Below, piece by piece: positions 27,321-36,201 of a stretch of 64,000 nucleotides of DNA. The DNA comes from COE1 sp910588595 (GTDB lineage: Bacteria > Bacillota > Clostridia > Lachnospirales > Lachnospiraceae). The stretch is taken from assembly GCA_948957135.1 (NCBI GenBank), contig CARDBT010000010.1, positions 23,370-87,369 on the forward strand, read 5' to 3'. Every line of letters starts with the position of its first letter. The first letter of the stretch is position 1. Both the position numbers and the translations under genes were made by a program. The notes beneath the pieces are model-generated. The model saw only the letters and a program-made list of their open reading frames with translations, did no database searches and was not told the DNA's origin.

Positions 27321-28655
27321 TTACGGTTCGTACTTTCTCTTGTCCACAATCGTTACATTTCCTTTTGTGAAAATATTATCAGTGTTTTCACCGGAGAGCA
27401 ATGCCTTTGCACACTCTACAAACCGGACATGGGGCTTCACTCCGATCACACGGAAAACTGCCTCTGCCACTTGCCGTTTTATATCTGTTTCACTTCCGGA
27501 AACCAACGCGTCATTTCTCCTGGTGACTTCCATGTATACATCCACCTCATCCATATTATGTTCTCTTCTGATACATATTACATAGGAAGCCCTAATGTCC
27601 TGCAGCTCGGAAAGTATTGTTCCTATACAGGACACAGACACACTGCTGCCTCTGATCTGCAGCATATCATCCGGCTCAAAGCAAACGTTATCCATCCTTG
27701 CCATTGTTCTGCCGCATTCACATTTCTCATAATATATTTTAGTAAGCCCCTTTGTCCGATATCTGATCAGTGGAATCCCTTGTTTCTGCAGGGTTGTAAA
27801 CACCAGTTCTCCCCTGATTCCGCCGGGAATGACGAGCAGCGTATGTGTATCCACTATCTCCGCCAGAAAAAAATCCTCCTGAATATGCATCCCTTTTTGG
27901 CTTTCACACTCACATGCCACTCCGAGTCCGGTCAGTTCGTTCAATCCGAAAATATCATAAACCTTGATCCCAAGTCTTTCCTGAATCCTTTTTCGTATAC
28001 TCTCTGTCCAGGGCTCCCCTCCACATATCGCCGCCTTTAACTGCAGCTTGTCTTTCCACCCTCTTTCCTCCAATATCTGTGCGATACGCATCAGATAAGA
28101 TGACGTGCTGATGACTCCCGTTACCTGCAGCCGCCGCATCAGCGCGGCTGATGTCGCAGGTTTGCAGTCAGCTGCCGGTATCACCGCCGCTCCGATCTTT
28201 TCCGCACCATAATGTGCGCCGAGCCCCTCCACGCACAGACCATAATCACACGCCACCTGTATGACATCCTTTTCCCCCAGACCTGCCATGCTGATCGACC
28301 GCGCCATACATTCTTTCCAGATGTCTATGTCATTTTGTGTGTATCCCACCAATATCTCCATTCCGGCATATGCTGTACTGTGATGTGATGCGTGGTAACG
28401 TAAGATTTTACTGCCAGACATGGCAAATACCCCCAGAGGATAGGCATCCATCAGATCCTCCTTTGTCGTAAAAGGCAGTTTCTCCAAGTCTTCAATCCCT
28501 CGTATGTCCCCTGGCTCAAGTCCCAGACTACGCATTTTTTTCTTATAATATCCTGCGTTCTGATACATATACTTTACGAGCTTTACAAGGCGTTTCCCCT
28601 GTAAAGCAGCCAGCTCATCACGGCTCATACACTCTCTTGCTTTATTCCATATCAT
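27321..28655 (-). CDS. Divergent phenylacetate-CoA ligase-like (PaaK) protein
   Basis: A 444-residue protein with the full PaaK fold: KLVKYMYQNAGYYKKKM, LEKLPFTTKEDL, then a GYT segment, ICGGEPWTES, DIFGLNELTGLGVACECE and GELVFTTLQKQGIPLIRYRT. Key motifs differ from the active family. The ATP-binding SSGTTGKPT stretch is replaced by HASHHSTAYAGM, the RTRDLT motif reads RTKGLT, and the C-terminal GK lysine region reads TKGNVTIV. So it may bind an acyl substrate without normal adenylation, or be a pseudoenzyme. No thioester partners nearby. The 89-bp tandem repeats lie just upstream of its start. Confidence 0.8.
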   Translation of the reverse strand: MIWNKARECMSRDELAALQGKRLVKLVKYMYQNAGYYKKKMRSLGLEPGDIRGIEDLEKLPFTTKEDLMDAYPLGVFAMSGSKILRYHASHHSTAYAGMEILVGYTQNDIDIWKECMARSISMAGLGEKDVIQVACDYGLCVEGLGAHYGAEKIGAAVIPAADCKPATSAALMRRLQVTGVISTSSYLMRIAQILEERGWKDKLQLKAAICGGEPWTESIRKRIQERLGIKVYDIFGLNELTGLGVACECESQKGMHIQEDFFLAEIVDTHTLLVIPGGIRGELVFTTLQKQGIPLIRYRTKGLTKIYYEKCECGRTMARMDNVCFEPDDMLQIRGSSVSVSCIGTILSELQDIRASYVICIRREHNMDEVDVYMEVTRRNDALVSGSETDIKRQVAEAVFRVIGVKPHVRFVECAKALLSGENTDNIFTKGNVTIVDKRKYEP

Positions 28656-28752
28656 GTAATTTCCTCCATATATGTATTATCTTTTTTATTATCACCCATT
28701 TATTTTGTCAATGCAAGCAATTTTCAAATTAGCCACTCCTGCCAGCTGAATA

Positions 28753-29018
28753 TGCAATCGAGTAGGGGATTGACCTTCTCCACTACTCGCGCGCCGGGCA
28801 ACCAGACGCCTTTGCTGACATTCTTCCTCTGGTGCCCGTGTGCAATCAAGCAGAGGAATGACCTTCTCCACAACTCGCGCGCCGGGCAACCAGACGCCTT
28901 TGCTGACATTCTTCCTCTGGATGCCCGTGTGCAATCAAGCAGGGGAATGACCTTCTCCACTACTCGCGCGCCGGGCAACCAGAAGCTTTTGCTGACATTC
29001 TTCCTCTGGGTGCCCGTG
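28753..29018. repeat. Three tandem 89-bp repeats
   Basis: Copies at 28753-28840, 28841-28929 and 28930-29018 share about 90% identity and abut without spacers. Each includes CTCGCGCGCCGGGCAACC and CTGACATTCTTCCTCTGG. On the minus strand each repeat carries AGAGGAAG before an ATG with a 12-codon ORF (MSAKASGCPARE), but 89 is not a multiple of three, and no longer ORF is credible. The region between genes (28656-29163) otherwise holds a TATAAT-like box near 29123. A partial copy occurs at 33446-33484. Confidence 0.9.
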
Positions 29019-29163
29019 TGCATAAAAATGCATACTGTATGTACATTATGCCACATTTTGTATTTATTTTTTGTACAATGTTCTATATTTATAAATTTTA
29101 AATGGAATATATCGTTAGATATGTTATAATAAATTTATCTTATGAGCAGGAGTGCAACTACAA

Positions 29164-30789
29164 ATGAATACCAACAACAAGAAAAAAAACAATATTTTAT
29201 ATATTCTGGCTTGTATTGCCATTTTGATATTTCTAGTCGTCATTCTTTTGTACGACAGGGCAACCGACACCCGTCAGCAGCAGTCCGCCTATGCAGTTTC
29301 ACAATGGACAGATCACAAGACAGTTTTCAACATGAAGAAAACTGTCTTATCAGGTACGATCACGGTGGATAATTCTGTCGGGAACGTAATCGCTTTTTAC
29401 TCAATCCACCAGAACATACAGGTTTATGTCAGCAGCAAACTCATTTATGAATACCCTGTTGTCAACAACAATCCATTATCAGATTCCCCGGGTTACTGTT
29501 GGAATTTTATCAATCTTCCCTACAACACGAACGATATCCAAATCGTCATTACCAGCCCATATCCTCCCTATCTGAAAAACGTTCCGACGATTTATATAGG
29601 AAATGATTTTTCCCTGCCTGCCCACATCATAACAAAGGATATCCTGCCCTTTGCACTTTGCATCATCATGCTTGTACTTGGTATTGTGTTATCATTTTAC
29701 CACTTGTTCATTTCACGCAATATCAATACGAGTGGAAAATTGTTAAAACTTGGAATATTTTCAATATTTTTATCTATATGGTCGATCAATGAATGTAGTC
29801 TGACCACGTTGCTCTTAAAGAACAATCTGGTTACTTCCTACTTGTCTTTCCTGTCGTTGATTCTGCTCTCCTTTCCGTTTGCAATGTTCGTGCAGACCTT
29901 CTACGAGGACGAGAGCAAAGTCTGGAACTGGTTCTGTCAGGTGGATCTTGCACAGATCGCTATCTGTGTGCTGCTTGCAGTTTTCGACGTGGCAGATCTG
30001 AGGGAATCCATCTGGACGACCCATATTATGATGGGCATTCTCGCAGTAATCATCCTGGTGCAGTCCTACAGTCTTGTCAAAAACGGGGGACACTCGCGGA
30101 CAGTAAAAATTCACATAGCATGTATCATCATATGTGTCATAACGCTAATGTTGGATATGTTTGGATTCTATACGGGTACCTGGGACGGAAACACATTTGG
30201 CCGGCTAGGTTTCCTTACATATATCATAACTCTTGGGATCTCCTCCGCAAGAGAATCCACTTCTCTCATGAAAATGGGACAGGAGGCGAACGCTTACCAG
30301 ACGCTGGCTTACACAGATCAGATGACCGGACTCAATAACCGAACCTGCTTTAATGTGGATTTTGCCAAGCTATCCGAGAATCCAACAGATGTTGCTGTCA
30401 TTGATTTTGATCTCAACAACCTCAAATATGTCAATGACAACTTCGGTCACAGTACTGGAGATCTGTACATCAAGAGCTGTGGTAAGATCATCTACGAAAT
30501 ATTTAACGGTATAGGGAAATGTTACCGTGTCGGCGGAGACGAGTTTGTGACATTGATCGAAAGGGCGTCTTCCATCGACATGACACATTACATGGCAATG
30601 CTCGAATCGAGCGTGGATGCCTGCAACCGCGACAACAAGGATGCCAAAATGAAAATGCAGATCGCATATGGCTGCGCCATGTATACTCCTGAGACGGACA
30701 AGAATCTCGAAGACACATACAACAGGGCTGACAAAATCATGTATGCAAACAAAAAAGAAAAAAAGGAACGTCAAAAATTTGAACGATAA
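29164..30789 (+). CDS. Membrane-bound diguanylate cyclase
   Basis: A 541-residue protein. One N-terminal helix, an extracellular domain of about 130 residues (to about residue 155), seven or so membrane helices (about 165-375, from LPFALCIIMLVLGIVLSFYHLF), then a GGDEF domain. The active motif is RVGGDEF at about residue 455, and the substrate region DFDLNNLKYVNDNFGHSTGD is canonical. The inhibitory I-site RxxD before GGDEF is absent (NGIG), so product inhibition at that site is unlikely. It should make cyclic di-GMP. Start ATG 29164 chosen from CAGGAG 10 nt upstream. A terminator follows. Confidence 0.92.
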   Translation: MNTNNKKKNNILYILACIAILIFLVVILLYDRATDTRQQQSAYAVSQWTDHKTVFNMKKTVLSGTITVDNSVGNVIAFYSIHQNIQVYVSSKLIYEYPVVNNNPLSDSPGYCWNFINLPYNTNDIQIVITSPYPPYLKNVPTIYIGNDFSLPAHIITKDILPFALCIIMLVLGIVLSFYHLFISRNINTSGKLLKLGIFSIFLSIWSINECSLTTLLLKNNLVTSYLSFLSLILLSFPFAMFVQTFYEDESKVWNWFCQVDLAQIAICVLLAVFDVADLRESIWTTHIMMGILAVIILVQSYSLVKNGGHSRTVKIHIACIIICVITLMLDMFGFYTGTWDGNTFGRLGFLTYIITLGISSARESTSLMKMGQEANAYQTLAYTDQMTGLNNRTCFNVDFAKLSENPTDVAVIDFDLNNLKYVNDNFGHSTGDLYIKSCGKIIYEIFNGIGKCYRVGGDEFVTLIERASSIDMTHYMAMLESSVDACNRDNKDAKMKMQIAYGCAMYTPETDKNLEDTYNRADKIMYANKKEKKERQKFER

Positions 30790-30790
30790 C

Positions 30791-30828
30791 AAAAAAGCAG
30801 TTGTATCAACTACACAACTGCTTTTTTG
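30791..30828 (+). terminator. Terminator after the diguanylate cyclase
   Basis: AAAAAAGCAGTTGT and ACAACTGCTTTTTT pair over 13-14 bp with a 9-nt loop, ending in Ts right after the stop at 30789. Confidence 0.88.
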
Positions 30829-30864
30829 TTTAGGAAATATTTTTAGGATTATTTAGGAGCTTTA

Positions 30865-31632
30865 TCATAGATACCAACCGCTGTTGCTTCCATAATTGCC
30901 ATAATTATAATAGGAATAACCGCTGTTGAAATTGTTAAATCCATTAAAATAAGAATTGCTCGTTCCAAACTTATTGTATGTGGAAGTCGCCCCGTAGAGC
31001 TTGCTCAGCGTTGTAAGGCTGTTTGCTGCAGCACTCTCTATACTTTCCATCTTTGCACCGATCTTGTCAGCAAAGCCGCTCTTCTTTGCAAACAATTCCT
31101 TCACTTTATCAAAATCAGCTGTTTCCAGCATCTTCTCGTCAACGACCAGCTCCCCAGCATCTGATATAGTGATACCGATCTCTTTTAAAGCTGTTTTATT
31201 CGTTGACACGATGTTGTCTAACGCCTTCCTGAATGCAGTGTTTGCCGCTCCGCCAAGATCCATCAGATTATTGTAAGTCTCATTATATTCTGAAACGAAA
31301 TTTTTGATATTTTTAATCAGATTATTCTTGTCATTCTCCTGTGCTTTTTTGCCAGCCTCGTCGTCCGTATAAGTCATCTCGCCAATCTTGAGCATGTTCT
31401 TGACATACGTCTGTACATCGTTTGCTGATTTCTCCATCTTCTCATACTTTGCAAGCTGCCTTGTCTGTGTAAGAGAGGCTGAAGCCGAAGTTGTTCTTTT
31501 CGTTGTGTTTGATCTTGAACTCCTGCTTGTCCCTGAAGTCCTGCTGCTGATTATTTTTCCTGCGCGGCTTCTTCTGGCGTTTCGCAAATTTCTTGATCTC
31601 AGGAGTGCATTTCTTGAACTGTTGATATTCAT
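30865..31632 (-). CDS. Orphan FliD-C-like protein with Arg-rich N-terminus
   Basis: A 255-residue protein. Residues 1-55 are Arg/Ser/Thr-rich (ARRSRAGKIISSRTSGTSRS); residues 60-200 resemble the C-terminal domain of flagellar cap protein FliD (ALKEIGITISDAGELVVDEK followed by MLETADFDKVKELFA and GFADKIGAKMESIES). The tail is rich in Asn, Gly, Ser and Tyr (SYYNYGNYGSNSGWYL). It is too short for FliD and lacks its N-terminal coiled coil. A sigma-D-like promoter lies upstream, so it may belong to the flagellar regulon. Function unknown. Confidence 0.7.
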   Translation of the reverse strand: MNINSSRNALLRSRNLRNARRSRAGKIISSRTSGTSRSSRSNTTKRTTSASASLTQTRQLAKYEKMEKSANDVQTYVKNMLKIGEMTYTDDEAGKKAQENDKNNLIKNIKNFVSEYNETYNNLMDLGGAANTAFRKALDNIVSTNKTALKEIGITISDAGELVVDEKMLETADFDKVKELFAKKSGFADKIGAKMESIESAAANSLTTLSKLYGATSTYNKFGTSNSYFNGFNNFNSGYSYYNYGNYGSNSGWYL

Positions 31633-31718
31633 ACTATTTTCATGTCCTTTCCTATTCGCATTTTTCTATATTTCTATGCTTTTTGTAAGGTCAGGTTCCT
31701 TCCTCGTTTACGTAATAT

Positions 31719-31745
31719 ATATCGGCATTATTTCTGAAAATATTA
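31719..31745 (-). promoter_or_regulatory. Sigma-D (flagellar) type promoter
   Basis: The minus strand holds a perfect GCCGATAT -10 element (31719-31726), 15 bp after TAAT (31742-31745), close to the sigma-D consensus TAAA-N15-GCCGATAT. It is about 80 bp upstream of the FliD-C-like gene. Confidence 0.6.
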
Positions 31746-31810
31746 ACACAATAATCGATTTTTTCATTATATTACAGCTTATTATACAAAAATTGCCGCA
31801 ATATTCAACC

Positions 31811-31843
31811 AAAAGCTGACTGTCGTATTAACAGTCAGCTTTT
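31811..31843. terminator. Terminator after flotillin
   Basis: AAAAGCTGACTGT and ACAGTCAGCTTTT form a perfect 13-bp stem with a 7-nt loop, just past the flotillin stop at 31848. Confidence 0.85.
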
Positions 31844-31847
31844 GCGA

Positions 31848-33380
31848 TTAATTTATTTGTGTGTCCTCTGTCTTCTGATTCAGCGTCAGATTCACGCCGT
31901 CCAACCCGTTCAGCGTTATGTTCCTGTTGACTTTGGCATCGTAGGACTCCGCATTGATAATGCCCGCCAGGTCGATCCCCGTCGTCTCCCTCATGGACTC
32001 AAACAGCTTTGCCATGACTGCCGGAACATTCCCTGCCACCTGGTCAACACCGTTAGAACCGCCATCCCCGCCGATAATCGTGATCTTGTCGATCTGTGAC
32101 AGCGGCTCTGCGATCTTTCCTGCAATGTCGGGCAGCACCTTGATCATCATCTCCGCCACAGCCGCCTTGTTGTACTTCGCATATGCCTCCGCTTTCTTCT
32201 CCATGGCTTCCGCCTCCGCAAGACCTCTTGCCTGGATCGCCTCCGCCTCCGCAAGACCTCTTGCCTGGATCGCCGCGGCCTCAGCCTCACCGTATGCCCT
32301 GATACCCTGCGCCTCCTGTTCCTTCGAGTAACGATCTGCCTCAGCCTGCGCTTTCCGCGCTTCCGCTTCCCTCTGCGCCTCAAACTGCTGCGCCTCGGCT
32401 TCCTTCTGACGCTGATACAGCGCTGCGTCCGCTTTCTGCTGCGCCGCGTACTTTTCCGCCTCAGCCTGTTTCTTTACCTCCGCCTCGAGTGCGCGCTCCC
32501 TGACGGCAACCTGCTTCTGCTTCAACTCGATCTCGCGCTCCTGCTTCGCGATATCCGCGTTTGCAGTGGTGATCTCGATCGTCTTGCGCTGCTCCTCCTT
32601 CTGGATCGCATACGCGGCATCCGCCATCGCTTTCTTGGTGTCCGCCTCCATCTGCAGCTCCGATTTCTTGATGGCAAGCTCGTTCTGCTTCTTGGCGATC
32701 TCCGTCTGTGCCGCCACCGCAGCGTCGTTTGACTCCTTGTCCGCCGCTGCCTGCGCCACTTTGATATCACGCTCACTCTCGGCTCTGGCGATTGCTGCCG
32801 CCTTCTTGATCTTCACGATATTGTCTATACCGAGATTCTCTATGACATCGTTTCCATCGACAAAGTTCTGCACATTGAAGCTGATGATATCCAAACCCAT
32901 AGCCGCAAGATCCGGCTCCGCATTCTCCTTGACGAGCTCGGCAAACTTCTGGCGGTCTGACACCATCTCTTCTAGGCGCATGCGCCCCACGATCTCACGC
33001 ACATTGCCCTCGAGGACTTCCCTCGCAACCCCCGCGATATACTCCGTATTTTTGTTCAGGAAATTTTCCGCCGCAAGCCTTAATTTGTCCGGCTGGTTAC
33101 TGATCTTCACGTTGACTGTGGCATCCACATTGATATTGATGTAATCAGCTGTGGGCACCGCGTTGCTCGTCTTGACATCAATGGGGATCAGCCTGAGATT
33201 CAGCTTGTCAAGCCGCTCAAAAAAAGGAACCCTGATACTTGCCTTTCCGATCACGACTTTTGACTTTTTCTTGACACCCGAGATGATGAACGCCATATCG
33301 GGCGGCGCCTTCACATACCCCATGCATAATAGCGCGATCAAAACCACGATCACGACTGTTGCAACTACTACTCCTGTCAT
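31848..33380 (-). CDS. floT: Flotillin-like membrane scaffold protein
   Basis: A 510-residue SPFH protein organising membrane microdomains. N-terminal membrane helix (VVVATVVIVVLIALLCMGYV), SPFH/band-7 domain (about 30-200), then a long Glu/Ala/Lys coiled coil with the flotillin EAEA repeats (about 200-410) and a C-terminal domain ending around VNLTLNQK. In the coiled coil a 33-bp DNA repeat encodes two copies of AIQARGLAEAE. No NfeD gene neighbours it. The symbol follows B. subtilis FloT; orthology is inferred. Confidence 0.9.
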   Translation of the reverse strand: MTGVVVATVVIVVLIALLCMGYVKAPPDMAFIISGVKKKSKVVIGKASIRVPFFERLDKLNLRLIPIDVKTSNAVPTADYININVDATVNVKISNQPDKLRLAAENFLNKNTEYIAGVAREVLEGNVREIVGRMRLEEMVSDRQKFAELVKENAEPDLAAMGLDIISFNVQNFVDGNDVIENLGIDNIVKIKKAAAIARAESERDIKVAQAAADKESNDAAVAAQTEIAKKQNELAIKKSELQMEADTKKAMADAAYAIQKEEQRKTIEITTANADIAKQEREIELKQKQVAVRERALEAEVKKQAEAEKYAAQQKADAALYQRQKEAEAQQFEAQREAEARKAQAEADRYSKEQEAQGIRAYGEAEAAAIQARGLAEAEAIQARGLAEAEAMEKKAEAYAKYNKAAVAEMMIKVLPDIAGKIAEPLSQIDKITIIGGDGGSNGVDQVAGNVPAVMAKLFESMRETTGIDLAGIINAESYDAKVNRNITLNGLDGVNLTLNQKTEDTQIN

Positions 33381-33445
33381 CCCAATCTCCTCCTTTGCGT
33401 ATGGACTGAAAATTTTCTACGCGCGCCAAACACTCGTTTTATTCT

Positions 33446-33484
33446 GCTGACATTCTTCCTCTGGGTGCCCGTGTGCATAAAAAA
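33446..33484. repeat. Partial copy of the 89-bp repeat
   Basis: GCTGACATTCTTCCTCTGGG and the following TGCCCGTGTGCATAAAAA match the third copy of the 89-bp repeat at 28991-29027 almost exactly, 4.4 kb away and upstream of the flotillin gene. A CGCGCGCC fragment at 33419-33427 may be the other end with an internal deletion. Confidence 0.8.
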
Positions 33485-33533
33485 TGTATGTAACCCCCCA
33501 GGGCTTACCCACCCCAGGCAGTTACATACATTA
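33478..33533 (-). terminator. Terminator after the sugar-type ABC operon
   Basis: On the minus strand, AATGTATGTAAC pairs with GTTACATACATT around a G/C-rich middle, followed by TTTTT. It lies 140-190 bp after the permease stop at 33673. Confidence 0.65.
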
Positions 33534-33587
33534 TATCATGATTTTATACTCCTGTCACTTTTTAGTCCGGCGTTTTCCGAAAACAGT

Positions 33588-33635
33588 GTAACAGTTCAGC
33601 CCAGGACTTCGCAGGTCTTATAAAACCTGCTTTTT
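33588..33635. repeat. Truncated MITE-like end plus hairpin
   Basis: The 26 bases GTAACAGTTCAGCCCAGGAC plus TTCGCA (33588-33613) match the right end of the palindromic element at 59825-59980, in inverse orientation. They run into GCAGGT-ACCTGC hairpin plus T5 (33611-33635), terminator-like on the plus strand. The rest of the 33381-33672 gap holds no gene. Confidence 0.6.
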
Positions 33636-33672
33636 GTGTCAAACATTTTGTTTTCTTCTATACATTTTCTTT

Positions 33673-34656
33673 TCACCCCGCGCGTTTGGGCAGATAGACC
33701 GCTGCGAGCGCCGCCGCCAGCACTCCCCCCTTCACTGCCGGGAGTATATAGTATGGAACCGCGCACAGTGTCAGCCCGTTTTCCAGTATTACGATCAGAC
33801 CTGCGCCAAGTACTGTCCCCAGCGCAGTAGGTTTCTCCCTGCCGCCGACAGACCTCCCCACAAACACTGCCGCCAGTGACGGCATCAGGTAATTGTCGCA
33901 GCCACAGAGCTGCGCCGCCGTGTTTCTCGAACACACAACCATCGCTCCGACCGCGATGAACACAGCTGTGATCATCCCTGCAAGAAAGCGGTAACGTTCC
34001 ACAGGAATCCCCGACAGAGCCGCCGCCGTTTTGTTGGAACCGATCGCGTATAAAAATGTTCCCTGCTTCGTGTGCTGCAAAAAAATATGCGCCAGCAGAA
34101 CACACGCAAACATGATCAAAATGATCCACGGCGTCTGACCGATCGCCACAAAATCTGTTTCAAAGGACATTCTTTTTGGCACTGCACCTCCCGGAAGCCG
34201 CATTCCCGCAGATATCGCACCTCCGCCGGTAAACCACTGCCCCAGTCCCTGATGAATGAACATCAGCGCACAGGTCGCAAGCATATCCGGAATCCGGCAG
34301 ACAAGAATCAAAAACAGTGTCAGCAGATACGCCGTCATCGTGAACACCACACAGACCGCCGCTGACAGCAGCAGACTCATCCCATACCACAAATAGCATA
34401 CCATAAACACATACCCCGAACAGCTCGCCAGCGTGCACGCGGACATGTCAAACCCGTCACAGGCAAGTGTGACTGTCATAGCGACTGCCAGGATCGTCGT
34501 GATCGACATCGAGCGCAGAATGTTCGTCAGGTTTGCAGGTGAAAGAAAAGAAGCACCTGTATAAAAAGAAAAAAACATAATGCTCAAAATCACGGCGATC
34601 ACTGCCGACCAGTCCAGCAGAAAGCCACCCACTCCTTTATCCTGAATCTTACACAT
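33673..34656 (-). CDS. Sugar-type ABC transporter permease (RbsC-like)
   Basis: A 327-residue polytopic membrane protein (about nine helices) of the BPD_transp_2 family: PANLTNILRSMSITTILAVA with VTLACDGFDMSACTLAS, IGSNKTAAALSGIPVERYRF and VFVGRSVGGREKPTALGTVLGAG. These are positions of the conserved RbsC/AraH motifs. Starts 2 bp after the ATPase stop with GGAGG before ATG. Works with the ATPase and binding protein encoded upstream. Substrate unknown (ribose-, galactose- or other sugar-like). Confidence 0.9.
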   Translation of the reverse strand: MCKIQDKGVGGFLLDWSAVIAVILSIMFFSFYTGASFLSPANLTNILRSMSITTILAVAMTVTLACDGFDMSACTLASCSGYVFMVCYLWYGMSLLLSAAVCVVFTMTAYLLTLFLILVCRIPDMLATCALMFIHQGLGQWFTGGGAISAGMRLPGGAVPKRMSFETDFVAIGQTPWIILIMFACVLLAHIFLQHTKQGTFLYAIGSNKTAAALSGIPVERYRFLAGMITAVFIAVGAMVVCSRNTAAQLCGCDNYLMPSLAAVFVGRSVGGREKPTALGTVLGAGLIVILENGLTLCAVPYYILPAVKGGVLAAALAAVYLPKRAG

Positions 34657-34658
34657 CG

Positions 34659-36197
34659 CTATCCTCCGTTATGATCTTTTATGACATAGTACGTTAATTC
34701 CTTCTCGTTTGTCTCATGTGTGTCAAGCTCCGCAGTGACTCTGCCGTCATAGAGCGTGTAGATCCGGTCTGTCACTGCCAGAAGCTCCGAGACATCGCAT
34801 GAAGCGTAAAGCACAGCCGCTCCTTTCTCTGCCAGTTCCCGGATCAGCGCAAACAACTCCTGCTTCGCCCCCACATCGACTCCCTGCATCGGCTCGTCAA
34901 ACAGATAGATGTCACTCTCCGCCGCAATCCATTTCCCTATGACCACCTTCTGCTGATTTCCGCCGGACAAAAGCCTCACCGGCTGCCGTCCGTCCCGACA
35001 CACAACACCCAGCTTTTTGATCAGACCGGAGGCGTACGCCGCTATCTTATCCCTGTTTACAAACGAAAATCTGCAAAATGTACCCAAACTTGCCGCACTG
35101 AGATGAAACGCGATATTTTCCGCCGCAAAAATCCCTTCTCTGCGCCGCTCCTCCGGAACCAATGCCATGTTATGCCTGACTGCATCTGCCGGATTTTTCA
35201 AATTGACTTCGGCTCCATCCACCCGTATCGTACCAGCTCCTCTTCTGCGCGCACCGAACACTGTCTTGCAGATCTCAGTCTTCCCGGCACCGACAAGTCC
35301 TGCCAGCCCGACAATCTCTCCTCTTTTGATGTAGAACGAAACCTGTTTTACCTTCTGTTCCCTGTCGCTAAGCCCGTCCACCTCCAACAATATCGGATGA
35401 CACGCGCAGGCACGGGATTGTTTCCTTGTCCCGTCTCTGTCATTGCCCGAAGCGCTTCCGCCGAGCATTTTTTCCACGATTGTTTTTGTCCCCGTATCCT
35501 TTGTGAGCGGAAAGGTATCCGTGACCCTGCCATTGCACAGAACCGTGCAGCTGTCACAGATATCCAGAATCTCCGCAATCCTGTGTGAGATAAAGATGGC
35601 CGCTGTCGCTTTCTTCTCTGCAAGCTGTCTGACCATCTGAAACAGTTTCTCCGTCTCCGTCCTGCTGAGAGCCGCAGTAGGCTCATCCAGGATCAGGAGC
35701 CTGCATTCCCTGTGGATTTCCTTTGCGATCAGCAAAAGCTGTTTCTGCGCCAGTGTCAGCGTCCTCATCGGTGCCCTCAGATCAAGCCGGATATCCAGCT
35801 GCGCCAAAATATCCGCCGCACACTGCATCATTTTTTTCCGGTTGTATCTCAGGTTGATTCTGCTCTGAGATACGATATCGTCCAACATTAGATTCTCATA
35901 GACTGCAAAATCCGGAAAAAGCGCCGTATCGACCTCCTGATGCACCGTTCTGATGCCAAGCCTGCCCGCCTCCGCAGGTGTGTTCAGGAAACACCTTGTT
36001 TGATTGCAGTATATTTCACCGCGGTAATCAGGACACACACCGGAAAAAATTTTCATAAGGGTTGACTTTCCGGCGCCGTTTGTTCCGACCACTGCGCGGA
36101 TCTCTCCGGATCTGATCTCAAAATCCACATGTTCCAAAGCCCGCACTCCCGGAAAATCCATACAGATATCCTTTGCCGTAAATGTAAACTGTTCCAT
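34659..36197 (-). CDS. Sugar-type ABC transporter ATPase, two domains (RbsA-like)
   Basis: A 512-residue tandem ATPase of sugar importers. Domain 1 has Walker A GTNGAGKST, signature LTLAQKQ and Walker B LLILDEPTAAL; domain 2 has the typical weak Walker A GLVGAGKTE, signature LSGGNQQ and Walker B YLFDEPMQGVD. The linker between domains (about 250-275) has an unusual NDRDGTRKQSRACACHP insertion. It starts 4 bp after the binding protein stop, operon with both neighbours. Confidence 0.92.
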   Translation of the reverse strand: MEQFTFTAKDICMDFPGVRALEHVDFEIRSGEIRAVVGTNGAGKSTLMKIFSGVCPDYRGEIYCNQTRCFLNTPAEAGRLGIRTVHQEVDTALFPDFAVYENLMLDDIVSQSRINLRYNRKKMMQCAADILAQLDIRLDLRAPMRTLTLAQKQLLLIAKEIHRECRLLILDEPTAALSRTETEKLFQMVRQLAEKKATAAIFISHRIAEILDICDSCTVLCNGRVTDTFPLTKDTGTKTIVEKMLGGSASGNDRDGTRKQSRACACHPILLEVDGLSDREQKVKQVSFYIKRGEIVGLAGLVGAGKTEICKTVFGARRRGAGTIRVDGAEVNLKNPADAVRHNMALVPEERRREGIFAAENIAFHLSAASLGTFCRFSFVNRDKIAAYASGLIKKLGVVCRDGRQPVRLLSGGNQQKVVIGKWIAAESDIYLFDEPMQGVDVGAKQELFALIRELAEKGAAVLYASCDVSELLAVTDRIYTLYDGRVTAELDTHETNEKELTYYVIKDHNGG

Positions 36198-36201
36198 ATC
36201 T

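Noticed and set aside
28753..29018. CRISPR array
   Set aside because: The 89-bp units abut without spacers and lack the short-repeat/spacer pattern.
28692..29056. Hypothetical genes on the minus strand inside the 89-bp repeats
   Set aside because: They are frame-shifted readings of the same repeat, with no consistent reading frame across copies.
33588..33635. Terminator for the flotillin or ABC operon
   Set aside because: It reads in the plus direction while both genes are minus; treated as an element end.
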